Below are positions 22,390-33,434 of a stretch of DNA of 64,000 nt, one piece after another. The DNA comes from Falciphora oryzae (Eukaryota; Ascomycota; Sordariomycetes; Magnaporthales; Magnaporthaceae). A program made the position numbers and the translations under genes. The notes beneath the pieces are model-generated. The model ran no database searches, had not been told where the DNA came from, and saw only the letters and a program-made list of their open reading frames with translations. The stretch's first letter is position 1; each line of letters begins with the position of its first letter. The stretch covers positions 22,055 through 86,054 of the forward strand of contig JNVV01000074.1 in the NCBI GenBank assembly GCA_000733355.1, given 5' to 3'.

Positions 22390-24558
22390 CTAAACAATAG
22401 CAAAGTCGGTCCACGCTGGCTCTCCGTCTGAGCCCCGCCGCAGGCGCTCGCCGTCCATCATGCCATGTACGTAAACTTCGCCGACGAGCTGCCAGCGCGT
22501 CCCGGCGTCGGCTCTCGTAGCTGTTGGCCGCAGCGCGTAGGGCACCTGCGCGCCTGACAAGAGGGCGATCGTGTCCCCCGGACACATGGTTGGCGGGCCC
22601 GTGCCAAGCAGGCCATCGGTGGTGAGGAAAAAGCGCTTGCCGGCGAGCGAGCGGGTAAGCGATTCGACAAAAATGCCCCATTGCGAATCGATGACGCGGA
22701 TTGGTTCGGCTTCGTCGGTGCGTAGGCGGCGGAACCATTCGGCCACGAACTCATCGTCGTCTTCCCACGCCGCCGACGGGTCGTCCTCGCGCAGCTGCGG
22801 GTATTCGCCCGACGTGACGAGCGCGCGTATAAAAGGGTTGTCGGCGTCGGCAACGGCGCGACACGGCGGGCAATTGGGGCGTGATGCGATGCCGTTGGCC
22901 GTGCGCGGGCACACACACGCCGGCATGCCCGCCCTGCGCAGTTTGCGGCGCGCGCAGGCGGCGTACTGGTCGCGGTTCCAAAAAAGGCGAGCCAACAAAG
23001 CTTGCGCGGAGTCGCGTGGGCCCGGCGCCGGCGCAGGTTGGCCACCATTCGCGCGGAAAGCCTCGGCGGCCGCGTCCCACAGCCGCGCCTCCCTCCAAAA
23101 ACTGAGAAAGTGCACGTGGTAGGCGGCAGGCAGTCTTTTCCGCATCCAGCCCACCCCCGTCAATATGGTACGCCAAAAGGCTTCAGCCACGGTGCAGCCG
23201 TCGGCAGCCGGGTATGCGGTTCCGCCGTCGCCCAGCACTCCCCGCACATGGCGCCATACCGCCGGGAGTGCGCCCGGCGTGCGGCGTTCGGGCGGTTGCG
23301 AGATGTCCTCGGTTGTGACGGGGGCCGACAGCCAGTCCCCAACCACGGCGGCGGGCTGGCCGGCGATTAGCAGCACGGCGGGGTCGTCGTGTGCAAAGCA
23401 GTAGCGCAAGGGCGTCCCCGCGGCGGCGCGGTGGCCCTCGTAGCCGAAGCCGGTCAGGATGCTGTTGATGTCCTTGTCACCCGTCGTCCAGTCCGGCACC
23501 CAGCTCGGCAGGTTGGGCGTCGACTGGTGGAAGGCATGCGACAGCGGTGTGAGCGACCCGCGCTCGATAATGCGCGCGGCCGTATCGCGGAAAACGCGCG
23601 CGGGTGGCAGGCTGTAGTCGGTCGCGAAGACGGGCTGGTCGTCGGCGTCGCGGTAGTCGCGGGCCACCCCGTACAGGGCGTAGATGCGGTCGCGCGGATT
23701 GGTGCACGCAAATGTTTTCACCCGCAACAGGCTCTGCTCGAGCGAAAACGTGCGTGGCTCGTCGCGGTAAGACTGCATCAGCTCCAGGTTCGAGGACAAA
23801 GTGTCCTCGGTGTCCACTCGGCTGTCCTGAATGTGCCCAAAGTGGTATAGGTTGGCAGCGGTCGCAACCTCGCTCCAAGCAAGCCGCCACCGGCCGAGGA
23901 TCACCACCGGGTCCGCGGCCGCCAGCGCGATCTCCTGGATCATCCACACCCGCGAGAAATAGGCGCGCTTGTACAGCCGGTCAAAGGCCTCCCATCGAAC
24001 GTCATCTTCCGGCGGCAAATCCGTCAGCCCGTCCTCGCGCTGCAGGTAGCAGTTGAGGACGAGGTCGGCAATCTTGTTTACCGGGTGGTGGCCGATCTTG
24101 GCCTGCAGCCCGGTGAAGAGGGCAATCATCTCGACGGCCGCGGCCGAGTCTGCGTCGTCCTCGCCGATGTATGCGGCCACCGTCTGTGCGGCACTGTAAA
24201 TGCGGCCCAGCAGCGGCACCTGCACGCTTTTCTCCTGAATGTCGCGCTGGTTGATGCACAGCGCGTCGGCCCAAACGATCACGGCCTCGTCCGTCTGGCG
24301 GAGGCGGCGCAAAGCGGCGGCCAGGTTCACCGTAATGGCGACGCTGTGCTCGTTGCAGTGGATAGCAACAGTGTTGTTAGGGTCGCCCCACACATACGAC
24401 AGCGCCGTATAAGACGGCATGGTGTCCATGTCCACCTCGACGAGGCGCGTGCAGACCGAGTCGGCGAAGTCGCCGGCTTCGAGGATAAGCACCCGGAAAG
24501 AACTAGGCGAAGAGAGGGGCGAGTATAAAAAGCCGCTCATTGTGACGCGTTTGCGCAC
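22390..24558 (-). CDS. HET-domain (heterokaryon incompatibility) protein
   Basis: Single exon, 722 aa; an in-frame Met at 24540 is an equally good start. The HET domain (PF06985 family) occupies about residues 45-200: YTALSYVWGDP, then VNLAAALRRLR, VIVWADALCINQRD and RIYSAAQTVAAYIGEDD, followed by RVWMIQEIALA. The C-terminus has the common HET tail LVGEVYVHGMMDGE. HET proteins mediate non-self recognition and cell death after hyphal fusion, and most family members are uncharacterised. The middle carries a Cys-rich stretch near residues 560-600 (CARRKLRRAGMPACVCPR) that might bind metal. There is no sign of RIP in the gene. It borders a transposon-rich interval. Confidence 0.9.
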   Translation of the reverse strand: MRKRVTMSGFLYSPLSSPSSFRVLILEAGDFADSVCTRLVEVDMDTMPSYTALSYVWGDPNNTVAIHCNEHSVAITVNLAAALRRLRQTDEAVIVWADALCINQRDIQEKSVQVPLLGRIYSAAQTVAAYIGEDDADSAAAVEMIALFTGLQAKIGHHPVNKIADLVLNCYLQREDGLTDLPPEDDVRWEAFDRLYKRAYFSRVWMIQEIALAAADPVVILGRWRLAWSEVATAANLYHFGHIQDSRVDTEDTLSSNLELMQSYRDEPRTFSLEQSLLRVKTFACTNPRDRIYALYGVARDYRDADDQPVFATDYSLPPARVFRDTAARIIERGSLTPLSHAFHQSTPNLPSWVPDWTTGDKDINSILTGFGYEGHRAAAGTPLRYCFAHDDPAVLLIAGQPAAVVGDWLSAPVTTEDISQPPERRTPGALPAVWRHVRGVLGDGGTAYPAADGCTVAEAFWRTILTGVGWMRKRLPAAYHVHFLSFWREARLWDAAAEAFRANGGQPAPAPGPRDSAQALLARLFWNRDQYAACARRKLRRAGMPACVCPRTANGIASRPNCPPCRAVADADNPFIRALVTSGEYPQLREDDPSAAWEDDDEFVAEWFRRLRTDEAEPIRVIDSQWGIFVESLTRSLAGKRFFLTTDGLLGTGPPTMCPGDTIALLSGAQVPYALRPTATRADAGTRWQLVGEVYVHGMMDGERLRRGSDGEPAWTDFAIV

Positions 24559-24703
24559 ACGGCTAGCTGGCGAGCAATGCGGACAAGTTTGTGGTGTATT
24601 TGGAGGACAATTTATGGAATCCGTCGGGGAGCACCTGTCGCACTATTTGGGCATTTAAAAAGCAAAGCTCCCCCGTAGGAGCGGAAAGCTTTTAAATAGT
24701 TTA

Positions 24704-24958
24704 TCCCTTTGAGTGCCAGTAAATCCAGCTCTGCAGATCACCCGAGCTCGAGTCAACCAAGTGCTGTGTTTTTTCGGTACCTCCACGCCCACCTTATTTA
24801 GCCTGCGTTGTGAGTACCAGCGGAAGTCGCAGTGACAAAGCGGTACGTGGCAATAACCGCATATGAAGCCATGCGCATAGGTACCAACAACAAACAGGAG
24901 TAAGCTCTGCAAATCTTTACTCCTTTAATCTGGCTGGATTTACTGACACTCAAAGGGA
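24704..24958. mobile_element. MITE copy 1 (TA-flanked, inverted-repeat ends)
   Basis: A 255-bp element bounded by TA at 24702-24703 and 24959-24960. Its ends are inverted repeats of about 27 bp with one mismatch (TCCCTTTGAGTGCCAGTAAA at the left, the complement ending CACTCAAAGGGA at the right). There is no coding capacity. The size, TIRs and TA duplication fit a miniature element mobilised by a Tc1/mariner-Pogo-type transposase; that family assignment is an inference. Confidence 0.8.
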
Positions 24959-24960
24959 TA

Positions 24961-25216
24961 TCCCCTTGAGTGCTGTTAGTCTGTTGACCACCGTATAAGG
25001 AAATCTTTTATGAGCCAAGCCACAGTGTGTTGTTGTGACCTGAAGGTACTGATCTGCAGAAGGAAACACGGGTTGGCTGCTGGGTTTGTGACGTGCCTCG
25101 CTGGTCCAAGAACTTTGGTCGATACCTGATTGCTGGGCCAAATTTGGTGGACACGCAAGTACTTCAAAATTCAAGAGCTGATTAGCTGAAAAGAGCGCGA
25201 TCGGCACTCAAGGGGA
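24961..25216. mobile_element. MITE copy 2, abutting copy 1
   Basis: A 256-bp element starting TCCCCTTGAGTGC and ending GCACTCAAGGGGA. It is flanked by TA at 24959-24960, shared with copy 1, and at 25217-25218. The ends match copy 1 over 12 of 13 bases. The reverse complement of its interior resembles copy 1 (for example GTAC followed by CCACC and a GCCYNGC block), so the two seem to be members of one family in opposite orientation. Confidence 0.75.
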
Positions 25217-25218
25217 TA

Positions 25219-26381
25219 CCCGTTCAAACCGGGTACTGCTTCCACTCACCTCCTTTCTCGTTTGAATTGGCCGGTCGGCCAGAGGCTGTGAGCACTCTTT
25301 GGCTGGCCGTGAAAGGTCGGGTCCTGTGCTGATCCGGAGCCCTGCATATCGCCCGACGACTGCACAGCCCATTGATTGCCTGCGCCTGCTTATTGCGCGG
25401 CCTCGCGCTGCTCGCAGTCAACCAACCACACCGCATGGAGGCCTCTGCCACAGCCTGATTTGTGCTTTGGAAAGTCAGACCGCTGCACGGGACGCACGGC
25501 GTAGCTTTTGGCGGCAAGTACGTCGGACACGGCGCAGCGCTTGCATAGGACTTGGCGCTGCAAGTTAGTAGGGTCGGACCGGACTCAGGTGGCGGCAGGG
25601 TCGGGGAGCCTCGGAGGCGTCTCGAAGAGCCTGGCGGGTCGGGCCTTTATGGCAAAAACGAACGGCCGGTCAGCAAGGCAGATCGAGAGGGAGGGAGGAA
25701 GAGGAAGGGAGCGAGAGATTTGATCGGCAAGGCTACCTGCGCCGATGGTGACTGTCGCGTTTCTGCCGCCTGCGACGAGGGGCCTGTCGAACTCGGCGTT
25801 CAGGGCGTCCCGGGTGGCCGCGCGGGCAGCGGCGGCGTCGAAGGCAGAGGTGCTGTAGGCCGGCTTGTTCAAATACAAGTGCGCAAGCCACCTAGCCACC
25901 TATCTTCGGATTCGAACGCGGATTGGCCAAAGCCTCTGAGCGTTGTAGTCATGTTGAAAAGCTTTCCCAAGAACAAGACCAGTCAGTGGGGGTTCGGGGA
26001 TTTCTCCCCGATATCAGAATCGCTGCTCCGCTGGATGGCTTCCGGCCACGGTCAAAGGCATTTTAACATGATACCCACAGGTACCCATGTACCTTGGACA
26101 GATTCGCTTGTCAAATAACCAGTCCTTTGTCCGTTAGGATGAGATCCCATGAATTCATATCCACCATTAGACCCATCCTCAAGAGGTCGCTCTACTTCGT
26201 AGCCTGTCGCATTGGAGGCACAGCGCGTTTGATGCTGCATGTAGTCTTGTGGAGCGTGGGCACGCAAAAATGGACCTTGGAGCATGCGGGGCTATGGGAA
26301 ATTGGCGAATCGGTGTAAGCTTATATATTGACGGCCGCCACTCAGCCTTCAACTTTTTTTTTTTTTTTAAAAAAAAAAAAA
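25219..26381. other. Intergenic region between the MITEs and the MULE
   Basis: No gene is supported. A minus-strand frame at 25899-25585 has some protein-like character but no start context or domain. The right end is a T18-A13 homopolymer block (26354-26381) that directly abuts the transposon terminus. Confidence 0.4.
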
Positions 26382-26433
26382 GGGCTTCGTTAGCAGGACC
26401 GCACGTTTTGTTGGAGGGACCGCAAATAGTGGA
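26382..26433 (+). repeat. Left terminal inverted repeat of the MULE, 52 bp
   Basis: Begins GGGCTTCGTTAGCAGGACCG and is an exact reverse complement of 29071-29122. Confidence 0.95.
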
Positions 26434-26577
26434 ACCTACAGTGCAGCACTTTTCCATTCAGTACCACTGCCAAATCGCCGCCAATTGCGAATGCATTAAT
26501 GCCAGACCTGTGCTAATCAAATAATTAACAACAATAACTCGTATTTTAACGCACAACGTTTAATTAAACCCCTAAAA

Positions 26578-28866
26578 CTACAATGCACTCCTAGATTTCC
26601 TATGTGGCCTGCCGAGTATTTGCTTCCTTTTTAGCCATTTTTTTTTATCGAATTTGCACTTAAATTTAATGGGAATTAGGTTAATTTCCTTTTTTTCGTT
26701 ATTTATAAACTCGTATTTCGTTATTATGCGCGTAGATCGTCGTGGGTTGGCGGTGCCGGCCTCGTAGGTACCCTTTTTTTTACGGAGGGGATCCGGTAAC
26801 GAGGAAGGTTTACGGCCACGGGTACGGGCACGGCTACGGGTAGGCTGACGGCTACGGCTACGGGTAGGGCCCGTTAAGAGTCGGGCCGGCGTTATAGAAG
26901 GGGGCGGTTGCGCCTTTTGCACCTCGTTTTTTTCGGCGATCTCGTGTAGGCTCGGCAAGCGTTTAGTCAAGTTATATGCGGTTATAAACCTTTGAAGGCG
27001 TCCTTTGCTTCGAATCGGGGTTGGATCCAGCGGTTTAACGGGGCGTTGAGGATTTAAAACGTACGAAATTATTAATTTCCGGTTTTAACGCTAATACGGA
27101 TCGAATTGGGTAACGGAAAGCGGCTTGTTATTGGCGAGATGATGGAAAAGGATGTGGCGGCAGGGCAGTTCGTAGGAAGTTGTAATAATACAGGTGCAGG
27201 GCTTGTTAGGTGCCAGGTCCTAATAACTTTGCCGAAGTTACTTTAGCAAAGCCGCGATTTTTTTCTCGCATTTCCACAGCGCTTATAGCACGATTTAGCT
27301 TTTAATAAAGCCGTAAAGTAGCTCGTTAAGCCCGAACGGCGTTTTATTTATCCCTTAATTGCGTGCGAACTTAATATCCGCTATTTGGTTGCGCTAATAT
27401 AATATCAGTTTACGAAAAACTGTAGCCAAATCGCCGCCCGCGTTTGTAATAAACCTTTTTATGCCGGCGTGGAGCGATTCGACAATGGAGATTATACGGT
27501 AGCTAAAGTAAAATACGAAATTAACCTAACAATTAACAAAAACGGTTTTTTATAGGTCGATTTAAGTTTTTACCGCGTAATTTACGGCCTCCGTTAGGTG
27601 TTTGCTATTAGTAAACGTTTTTAAGCGATCCTCGAATACCTCCTCGCTATTAGAAGTTAATAAAGCGTTCCAATTTTTAAGGAACGCGGAAAACCTTTCG
27701 TTGCGCTTAATCGAGCCGTTAGGGAAGCGCGTGGCCGGTAGGAAGTGACGCCTGCTTTTGGCTAAAACGTTTATATTAACGTGCTATTTGTAAAGCAGAT
27801 GGGGAACGCGTTTAAAATCTTCGTAGCGTTTTAAAGCATTGATTAACGCCAACTCCCGGTTTGTAACTACCAATTTGGGGAAAAGCACGTCGTTTTTTAA
27901 CAAATACTCGTGCAGCGCTTGCAAAGCCCACGCATATTAGCCTTTTTTTTTAGCGTTGATAAGCGCGGCGGCGATTGAAAAAAACTTCCGGAAAGGCTGG
28001 ATCCTATAGAAATTAAGTAGGGGTAAGCCAAAGTGGTTGGTTTTGTAAGTACAATCGGTAACGAGCACGTCGGGGGCGGCTTCGAAAAAAGGGAAGGAGG
28101 TTTTTAAAGCGATAAATAGGCAGAGGATCCGGCCGTTTTCGTCCCTAAAGTTACGCTAAAAAAACGCATTTAGGTTATTAAGTTACTATCGGAAACAAGT
28201 AAATTAGCAGGCAATTTGATAGGATTTGATGTTATTTGATGGTACTTTATAAAGCCACTAGATAAGCGTACGTCCGTTAAGCTTTTTACGCCAGCAATCG
28301 TGCAGGAGGTTATTAAGGTCCTAGTAGCCAAAATTAACGGCCTCGCCTAACTCCCGGAGGTTAGTTATAATCTGTAACGGCTTCGTACCCGCCCTCCAAT
28401 TTGTAACGATCCGGTTTTCGTATTAGGCCAGGTTGCGTTACCGGAACGAAACAAAAGCAATTGCTGCAATAAAGCGGTAATTATAGGTAAGCTCTTAGCC
28501 GTCACGCGCCCTAACGGGCTCAATCTTTCAGCCCTGCCCGGGAACGCGTTGAAAGTTGACTTTAAAGCCGCAATCTATCATTTAGGAGGAGGTTTTGCGT
28601 CGTTTGGTTTCGTACGTAGCCTTAGCGGTTTGGGTAACTGCAGCGGATTTGGGCCGGCCTTTAGAACAGCGGTAGTTAACTTTCGTGATAGCCTCGCCTT
28701 TGGCGCTTCGTAGGAAGCGCTTTTTAACGGCTAAATTATAGCCGTTTTTATGCGCGTGCGCCAAAAGGGCCGCCTCGCCCTCTGCAAAGGAGGGATAAAA
28801 AGTAGGGTTATTTATATTGGCGGTAAGCCGTCGCCCGTAGCCGTTAGCCGTTGGTGCGAAAAGCAA
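26578..28866 (-). pseudogene. MULE transposase, multiply disrupted
   Basis: The N-terminal part is an open 94-codon stretch (28866-28582) with the FAR1-like start of fungal MULE transposases: FYPSFAEGEAALLAHAHKNG, YNLAVKKRF, then a KVNYRCSKGRP block. The middle, read through stops, contains DVLVTDCTYKTNHFGLPLLN (about 28070-28010), matching the DDE-region motif of MULE transposases, and a TNRELALINAL-like block near 27860. The C-terminal part is a second open stretch (26970-26578) with RLPSLHEIAE, SRSRQPTRSRARTRG and RRSTR motifs. More than a dozen in-frame stops, nearly all TAA/TAG explicable by C-to-T or G-to-A change, make it non-functional. Confidence 0.85.
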
Positions 28867-29070
28867 AAAGTAAAGCCTGTATAGGTAAAGAAAATTTTAA
28901 TTTATGTGCGGGCCAAAAAAAATCAAAGAGCATCAAAAACTACAGGTCATATATCAAAATCTATGAAGTTATTCGCAAAAGCATTAAATTGGCTGGAAAT
29001 CGCTGGCAATTGGCAAAGGTACCAAATGCGTGCATGTTTAGCGATGTTGGCACTGTGGCCCCAGCAAAAA

Positions 29071-29122
29071 TCCACTATTTGCGGTCCCTCCAACAAAACG
29101 TGCGGTCCTGCTAACGAAGCCC
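29071..29122 (-). repeat. Right terminal inverted repeat of the MULE, 52 bp
   Basis: Exact reverse complement of 26382-26433. It is followed by A9 and then T. Confidence 0.95.
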
Positions 29123-29239
29123 AAAAAAAAATAGAAAATTCTCAGTCGCATGTTCTGTCATTTCAACTTCACCCAGAACGTCCTCCGTTGCTGCCTACCT
29201 GGTATTGCAACAGAGCCTAGCCGCAAGATCACGACCACG

Positions 29240-30816
29240 ATGCCGTGCGACTTTCTATCTCGGTCCGGCGCACCCGAGCTCATCCTCCACATCTTTAAGA
29301 GCTGCGAGTCGAGCCGGGATATTCTGGCACTCGCGACGACCTGTCGACACACGCACGACGTCTGGCGAGCCGACGCCGCAGCCGTCCTCTGGCCCTACTT
29401 ACTGCGCGAGACCCCCGAATTTGAGGATGCGCTGATTGCGGTAAGCATGTCCGATCCAGATGGGCGCGTTTGATTCATGCAGCGCTAATTTCCCTCCGTG
29501 GTAAGGCTCGGCTCACAAATCTGGTTTTTGAGGCCGAGACCCGAGATGAGCTCCCGCCCATGGCTGTATCGCCGGGCCGGTTCAGTGGCCATCTCCGAAA
29601 GCCCACCCTCCCGGAGCTGAAAGCGGCCGCTGCCTTGTGTCGTCTCGTGCGCGCCCTGGCCGTTGGCGTCAGTTACTTGGACTTACAAGTCCCCCATGAC
29701 AGACGGGGTTCACGCGAATGGCCAGATGATAATCCTGAAAGCGGGCCAGAAGACCCTGCCCGCATGCCTGAATGGGAAGCCCGCGTTCGCAAAACCTTAC
29801 ATAGACTCTTGACCTGTGGCGCAGCGCTGGCAGGGACTTACAACGAGCCGCTCTTCGAGGCCAGGGCGAGTGGCGACCCGCAACTGGAAAGTCTTGTGGA
29901 TTCTTCTGAGGAGTATCTCTCCGACAGCCAGCTAAGCTTCCTCGAGCGGTTTGCCGTTTGCAACATGCAAGCAACCCCCGAGGCGGAAGAGGCCGTCTTC
30001 GGCCCTCTCGGTGACTGGCTTCTCGACAGCATTCTGTCTGACTCGGAGTCAAAGGCAGCAATGGCGGAGCGGTTTGAACAGGGATACGGCCGGGCAAGCT
30101 CCTGCCAGAGCCGCGAAGATTCGCCATGTCCCGTGAAGCTGATGGGAGACGACAGAAGCCACTCGGATGTCCATCTCGTTGTGTGGGAAGTCATGAGGAT
30201 GATCTGGGCATACGAGCACCTCGGCGACTTGGTGTTTCGTCGTGGCTCGAAGAACAGGTCGTTGGGAACTTTCAAGGAAATCGACCAAGGTCCTCTTCAG
30301 AATGCCGTGGTTGTCTTTCCTGGGGTATTTAGAGCTGAAAAGGTAACTCCAATCGAGCGCACTACCAGCTGGCGGACTGACGTCCTCCTGGCTGGGTTTG
30401 CCGTCTCACACGGCAAAGGCGCTGTCGCGTACGTGAGGGATCGCTATCCTGACGGCGGGAGCTGGGCGGCTGGTGTTTCGCTCTTTCTCGGCTGGATTCG
30501 CTCGGAGTCCGGACGCCCGAATACAATAGAGGAATCCGGCGATCCGATCGCGCCTTTGAGACTCAAGTTTTTTGAGTATTTCCTACGGCGTCACACAAAG
30601 CTTCGATTCACCGACAACGCATTCCGCCAGGACACGGAATGCACTGACTATGACGAGTTTTCCCGCACCTTCGCGATCTTCGCTCATGACGACGTGGAGG
30701 ATCGCGAGTACGATGACTTCACCCATGAAATTCTTCTCACTGGGTATCTCGATGGCTCGGAATTACTCACCTGCTCCGAACCGGTCCCGACTCGCATCTA
30801 TGAGGAGCTCATGTGA
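29240..30816 (+). CDS. F-box-like domain protein
   Basis: Two exons, 29240-29440 and 29506-30816, giving 503 aa. The 65-nt intron has donor GTAAGC, branch GCTAAT and acceptor TAAG, joining in phase 0. The more usual CAG at 29482 would put a stop in frame. The N-terminus (LSRSGAPELILHIFKSCESS, then LALATTCRHTHDVWR) is F-box-like. Such proteins usually act as substrate adaptors of SCF ubiquitin ligases; here that is inference. The remaining 450 residues have no recognised domain and are acidic near the C-terminus (HDDVEDREYDDF). The start lies 118 bp from the MULE end, so the transposon sits in its promoter region. The coding part shows no RIP-type stops. Confidence 0.72.
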
Positions 30817-31295
30817 GTGCCAAAGGTGAATCTGGGCACAAGTCCCGCGTTGCTGAGCAATCTCCAATGCTGCATGTAATTAGATTTCTCTTCGGAATGG
30901 GTAGATAAGTAGCACATGTATTGACATCCAGAGGGTGCATACGCACCCTTGCCAGATCAAAACCCTGATGGGCTCACCACATCGGCCGTGGGGGAAGGGG
31001 TCACCTCGGTTCAAACCCATGCATTATGGATGCTCGGTTCCCTCCATCAAATAGGCCCACCTGATGTACAAGGGTTCGCAAGCAGTCGGCAGGATCTTGA
31101 CAAATAGGTCCACCCCCTGTCTGCTGCCGGGGCCTTTCCATGGCTGATGATAGAATGACAATCCATGGCGGGCCTGAAAAGGCTCATGGAGCGCTTCACT
31201 GCAGCGCATGATCCCTTGGTTCCGGCCTTTCTTGCCGTCAATCGCGTCTCATCTCACGCTCATGCTTCTGGCATCTGTCAGCGACATCAGCAGAA
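30817..31295. other. Intergenic region, no gene seen
   Basis: Holds the 3' flank of the F-box-like gene and the presumed promoter of the secreted-protein gene. There is a small GGGTGC/GCACCC hairpin near 30932-30948. No tRNA could be folded around a B-box-like GGTTCAAACCC at about 31010. Confidence 0.4.
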
Positions 31296-32633
31296 ATGGC
31301 GGCGCCTCGAGGATGGAAGCTGGCACTGGCCATTTTGTTCTCCTTCTACATACTCGATATGACCAAGGTGGCAGCTCAAATGGCAAGAAAAAGCCAGGGG
31401 CCCAAAGTGACGACCCGGAGTGCCAACGGAGTCGAAGTGTGGCAGCATCCCACGGATGGCGAATTTGAAGGTACGTGCTTGAAAGAAACACGCAGTGGCA
31501 TGCGAATCCGACATTCTTTCTCCTATCCACAAGTCCGCGACTACGGAGACAAGTTAAGACCAACCATAGTCTACAACCGCGCCTATACGCCTTCGATCTG
31601 CAAGAACATCGTCCAGTACCGTGGCTCTTTGCCCACCGCCGGCTCGGAGTTGACCTTCCATTTCGACGTTAACAAAGCCAGGAAAGGTTCGCGGCGATAT
31701 GCCGTTTGCCTGGACGACTGGCTCCAGAGCAATTTGAAGCGGGATGGCAGTTGGAGATGCCCAAAAGATCAACTAATGTGGACAAGCTATTATGATACAA
31801 ATGGCATAATACACATGCAAGGACCACTTATACCGCAGATGAGCCCGAAACCGGACAAACAACGGAGGACAGTCAACCCTCGACTGGCTTTAGGAATACC
31901 AAAGTTCTCGTGGGACGCGAATGGGGTCATAACGATTGAGATAAGTTGGACGGAGCTAGGAGCCGTAATGAGTTGCGACGAGTTTCCTGCAGCTTCGTAA
32001 GCATATTGGTTTCCATTTTATCCTCTATCTCAATATTTGGCTAATATGTTGGAACTATACAGCTGGATCGAAGTAAGTATTATGAGCTTTAGTTTGGGAG
32101 GACCTTACTGATACGGGATTTTTATAGGGAGGTCAAGCTCGCGATGGATTGGACTAGGCATCGACGTATTGTGAGTGCTATCCAAATCCTGTAGTGCTTT
32201 CACGACAACGAACGTCTCGCCACACAGAGTCGGACAAGCTAACTCGGTAGCAGGTGCCCCTTTGAGGCAGTCATGCACCGGGGTAATCCCATTAACGACT
32301 GACCAAGAATGGCAAGGTGATTCCCATAACAGAATGCGGGTGAGTCTTTGCGAGTCGATCGTGCCTTTGTTCGAAGTATGCAACTGACAAGGGCCGCAGG
32401 GCTGGTTCAACAAACCTGTGAAGCACAGCCAAGAGAAAGCGGGAGGCAGACGAACCTCCGTCTTCAAATTCCACCTGCGCACCGTCAACGACCCGGCCGA
32501 AGCTCACGCCAGCTGGGTCGAGGCCAATGGTATAAAGCGGTTGTGCATGGGGCCTGGATTGGAATCTGGAGGCAAAAATCCTGGCTGCCTGTGGGAGCCG
32601 CGGGAAGATGAACTGGAGTCGCTGGACCCATGA
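31296..32633 (+). CDS. Putative secreted protein of unknown function
   Basis: Proposed exons 31296-31996, 32128-32170, 32271-32339 and 32400-32633 (348 aa). All junctions keep phase: GTAAGC...TATAG, GTGAGT...GGCAG with branch GCTAAC, and GTGAGT...CGCAG with branch AACTGAC. The N-terminus (WKLALAILFSFYILDMTKVA) reads as a signal peptide ending near AAQ. The body has scattered Cys and Trp (SICKNIVQYRGSLPTAGSEL, CLDDWLQ, CPKDQLMW, SWVEANGIKRLCMGP) but no family is recognised. A GTACGT at 31471 could start a further 63-nt in-frame intron. An alternative 3' end through a 10-nt microexon (32063-32072) to a stop at 32157 is possible but leaves the coding-like fourth exon unexplained. Confidence 0.5.
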
Positions 32634-33434
32634 GAGACTGTCGCCAGGAATGCTGGTGGCACAGGGAATGTGAACCAAGCGACCGTCTTCCTTGCCACCT
32701 GCTTGATTCTGGGATGGATAAAACAATCCGATTTGTAGTTTAGAGCCAGTAGATTTTTCGCAGCTGAGACCAAGGGACAGCATTATCAGGCCTGTGAAGG
32801 ACTTTGCACGGAACACATCTAGCTAAACGTCGACTGCAGTGCTTGCTGTAGCAGAGGCCACGACTCCTTAACGCCCTTCATCCGAGTAAAGCGTCATAAG
32901 CAGCATCTCTGCACATCCATCTACCTTTGTTCGCGACTGTGTCTATTTTAAACATGTGTTACCTTAGCCCGGCATCTGCAATCCTCTACCCTACAAGTAA
33001 GCCCATTTTCAGTGCCAAGCAACGCACCCTTGCCTGAGATTAAGATACAGATGCGGGTTATCAATTGGCGAAAGTGGTAAATCTTGGACAGTGACCCACT
33101 AGACTTTCATGGTGTGGCATCCGTCGAGGGAAGACTCGGACGAAACAAGTGAGCCGACAAAGATCCTATGCTCAAGGTTACAGGCCGTGTAATAGGAATC
33201 CCATGCCTTGCACACTGGACTGAACTACCAAAGCGTAGTCCGAGAAAATAGGAGACCTTGACATAATACCCAATCCCACGGTAGAAACAAAACAAAATGC
33301 ACTTCATCCGCCCCACGCACATTTCCCTCCCTACCCCAACCTAGAAGCCCACCTCATCAGCCCTCTCCTGCTTGGTGAATGACACCTTGTCCTCCTTCAC
33401 TCTAGTGACGGCGGCCCATAGCGGGTGCTGGGGT
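32634..33434. other. Intergenic region, no gene seen
   Basis: Lies between two convergent genes. Only short reading frames without protein character are present. The part nearest 33435 holds former coding sequence of the peptide-precursor gene. Confidence 0.5.

Larger units (their letters stand above)
26382..29122 (-). mobile_element. Mutator-like (MULE) DNA transposon, RIP-degraded
   Basis: A 2,741-bp element with perfect 52-bp terminal inverted repeats. The right end is followed by exactly nine A residues and the left end is preceded by an A-run, so a 9-bp A9 target duplication, typical of MULEs, is possible but not provable. The interior codes for a broken minus-strand transposase. From about 26560 to 28870 CA and TG are scarce and TA is abundant, with many TAA/TAG stops, which is the RIP signature. 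The TIRs and roughly 100-200 bp inside each end keep normal CA/TG content. Confidence 0.88.

Noticed and set aside
25217..25235. ACCCG-TTCAAAC-CGGGT, a perfect T-arm-like hairpin
   Set aside because: No anticodon arm, D arm or acceptor stem can be built upstream, either with the MITEs in place or with them removed; not called as tRNA.
25585..25899. - strand frame with ATRDALNAEFDRPLVAGGRN
   Set aside because: Somewhat protein-like but no start, splice partner or recognised domain; left uncalled.
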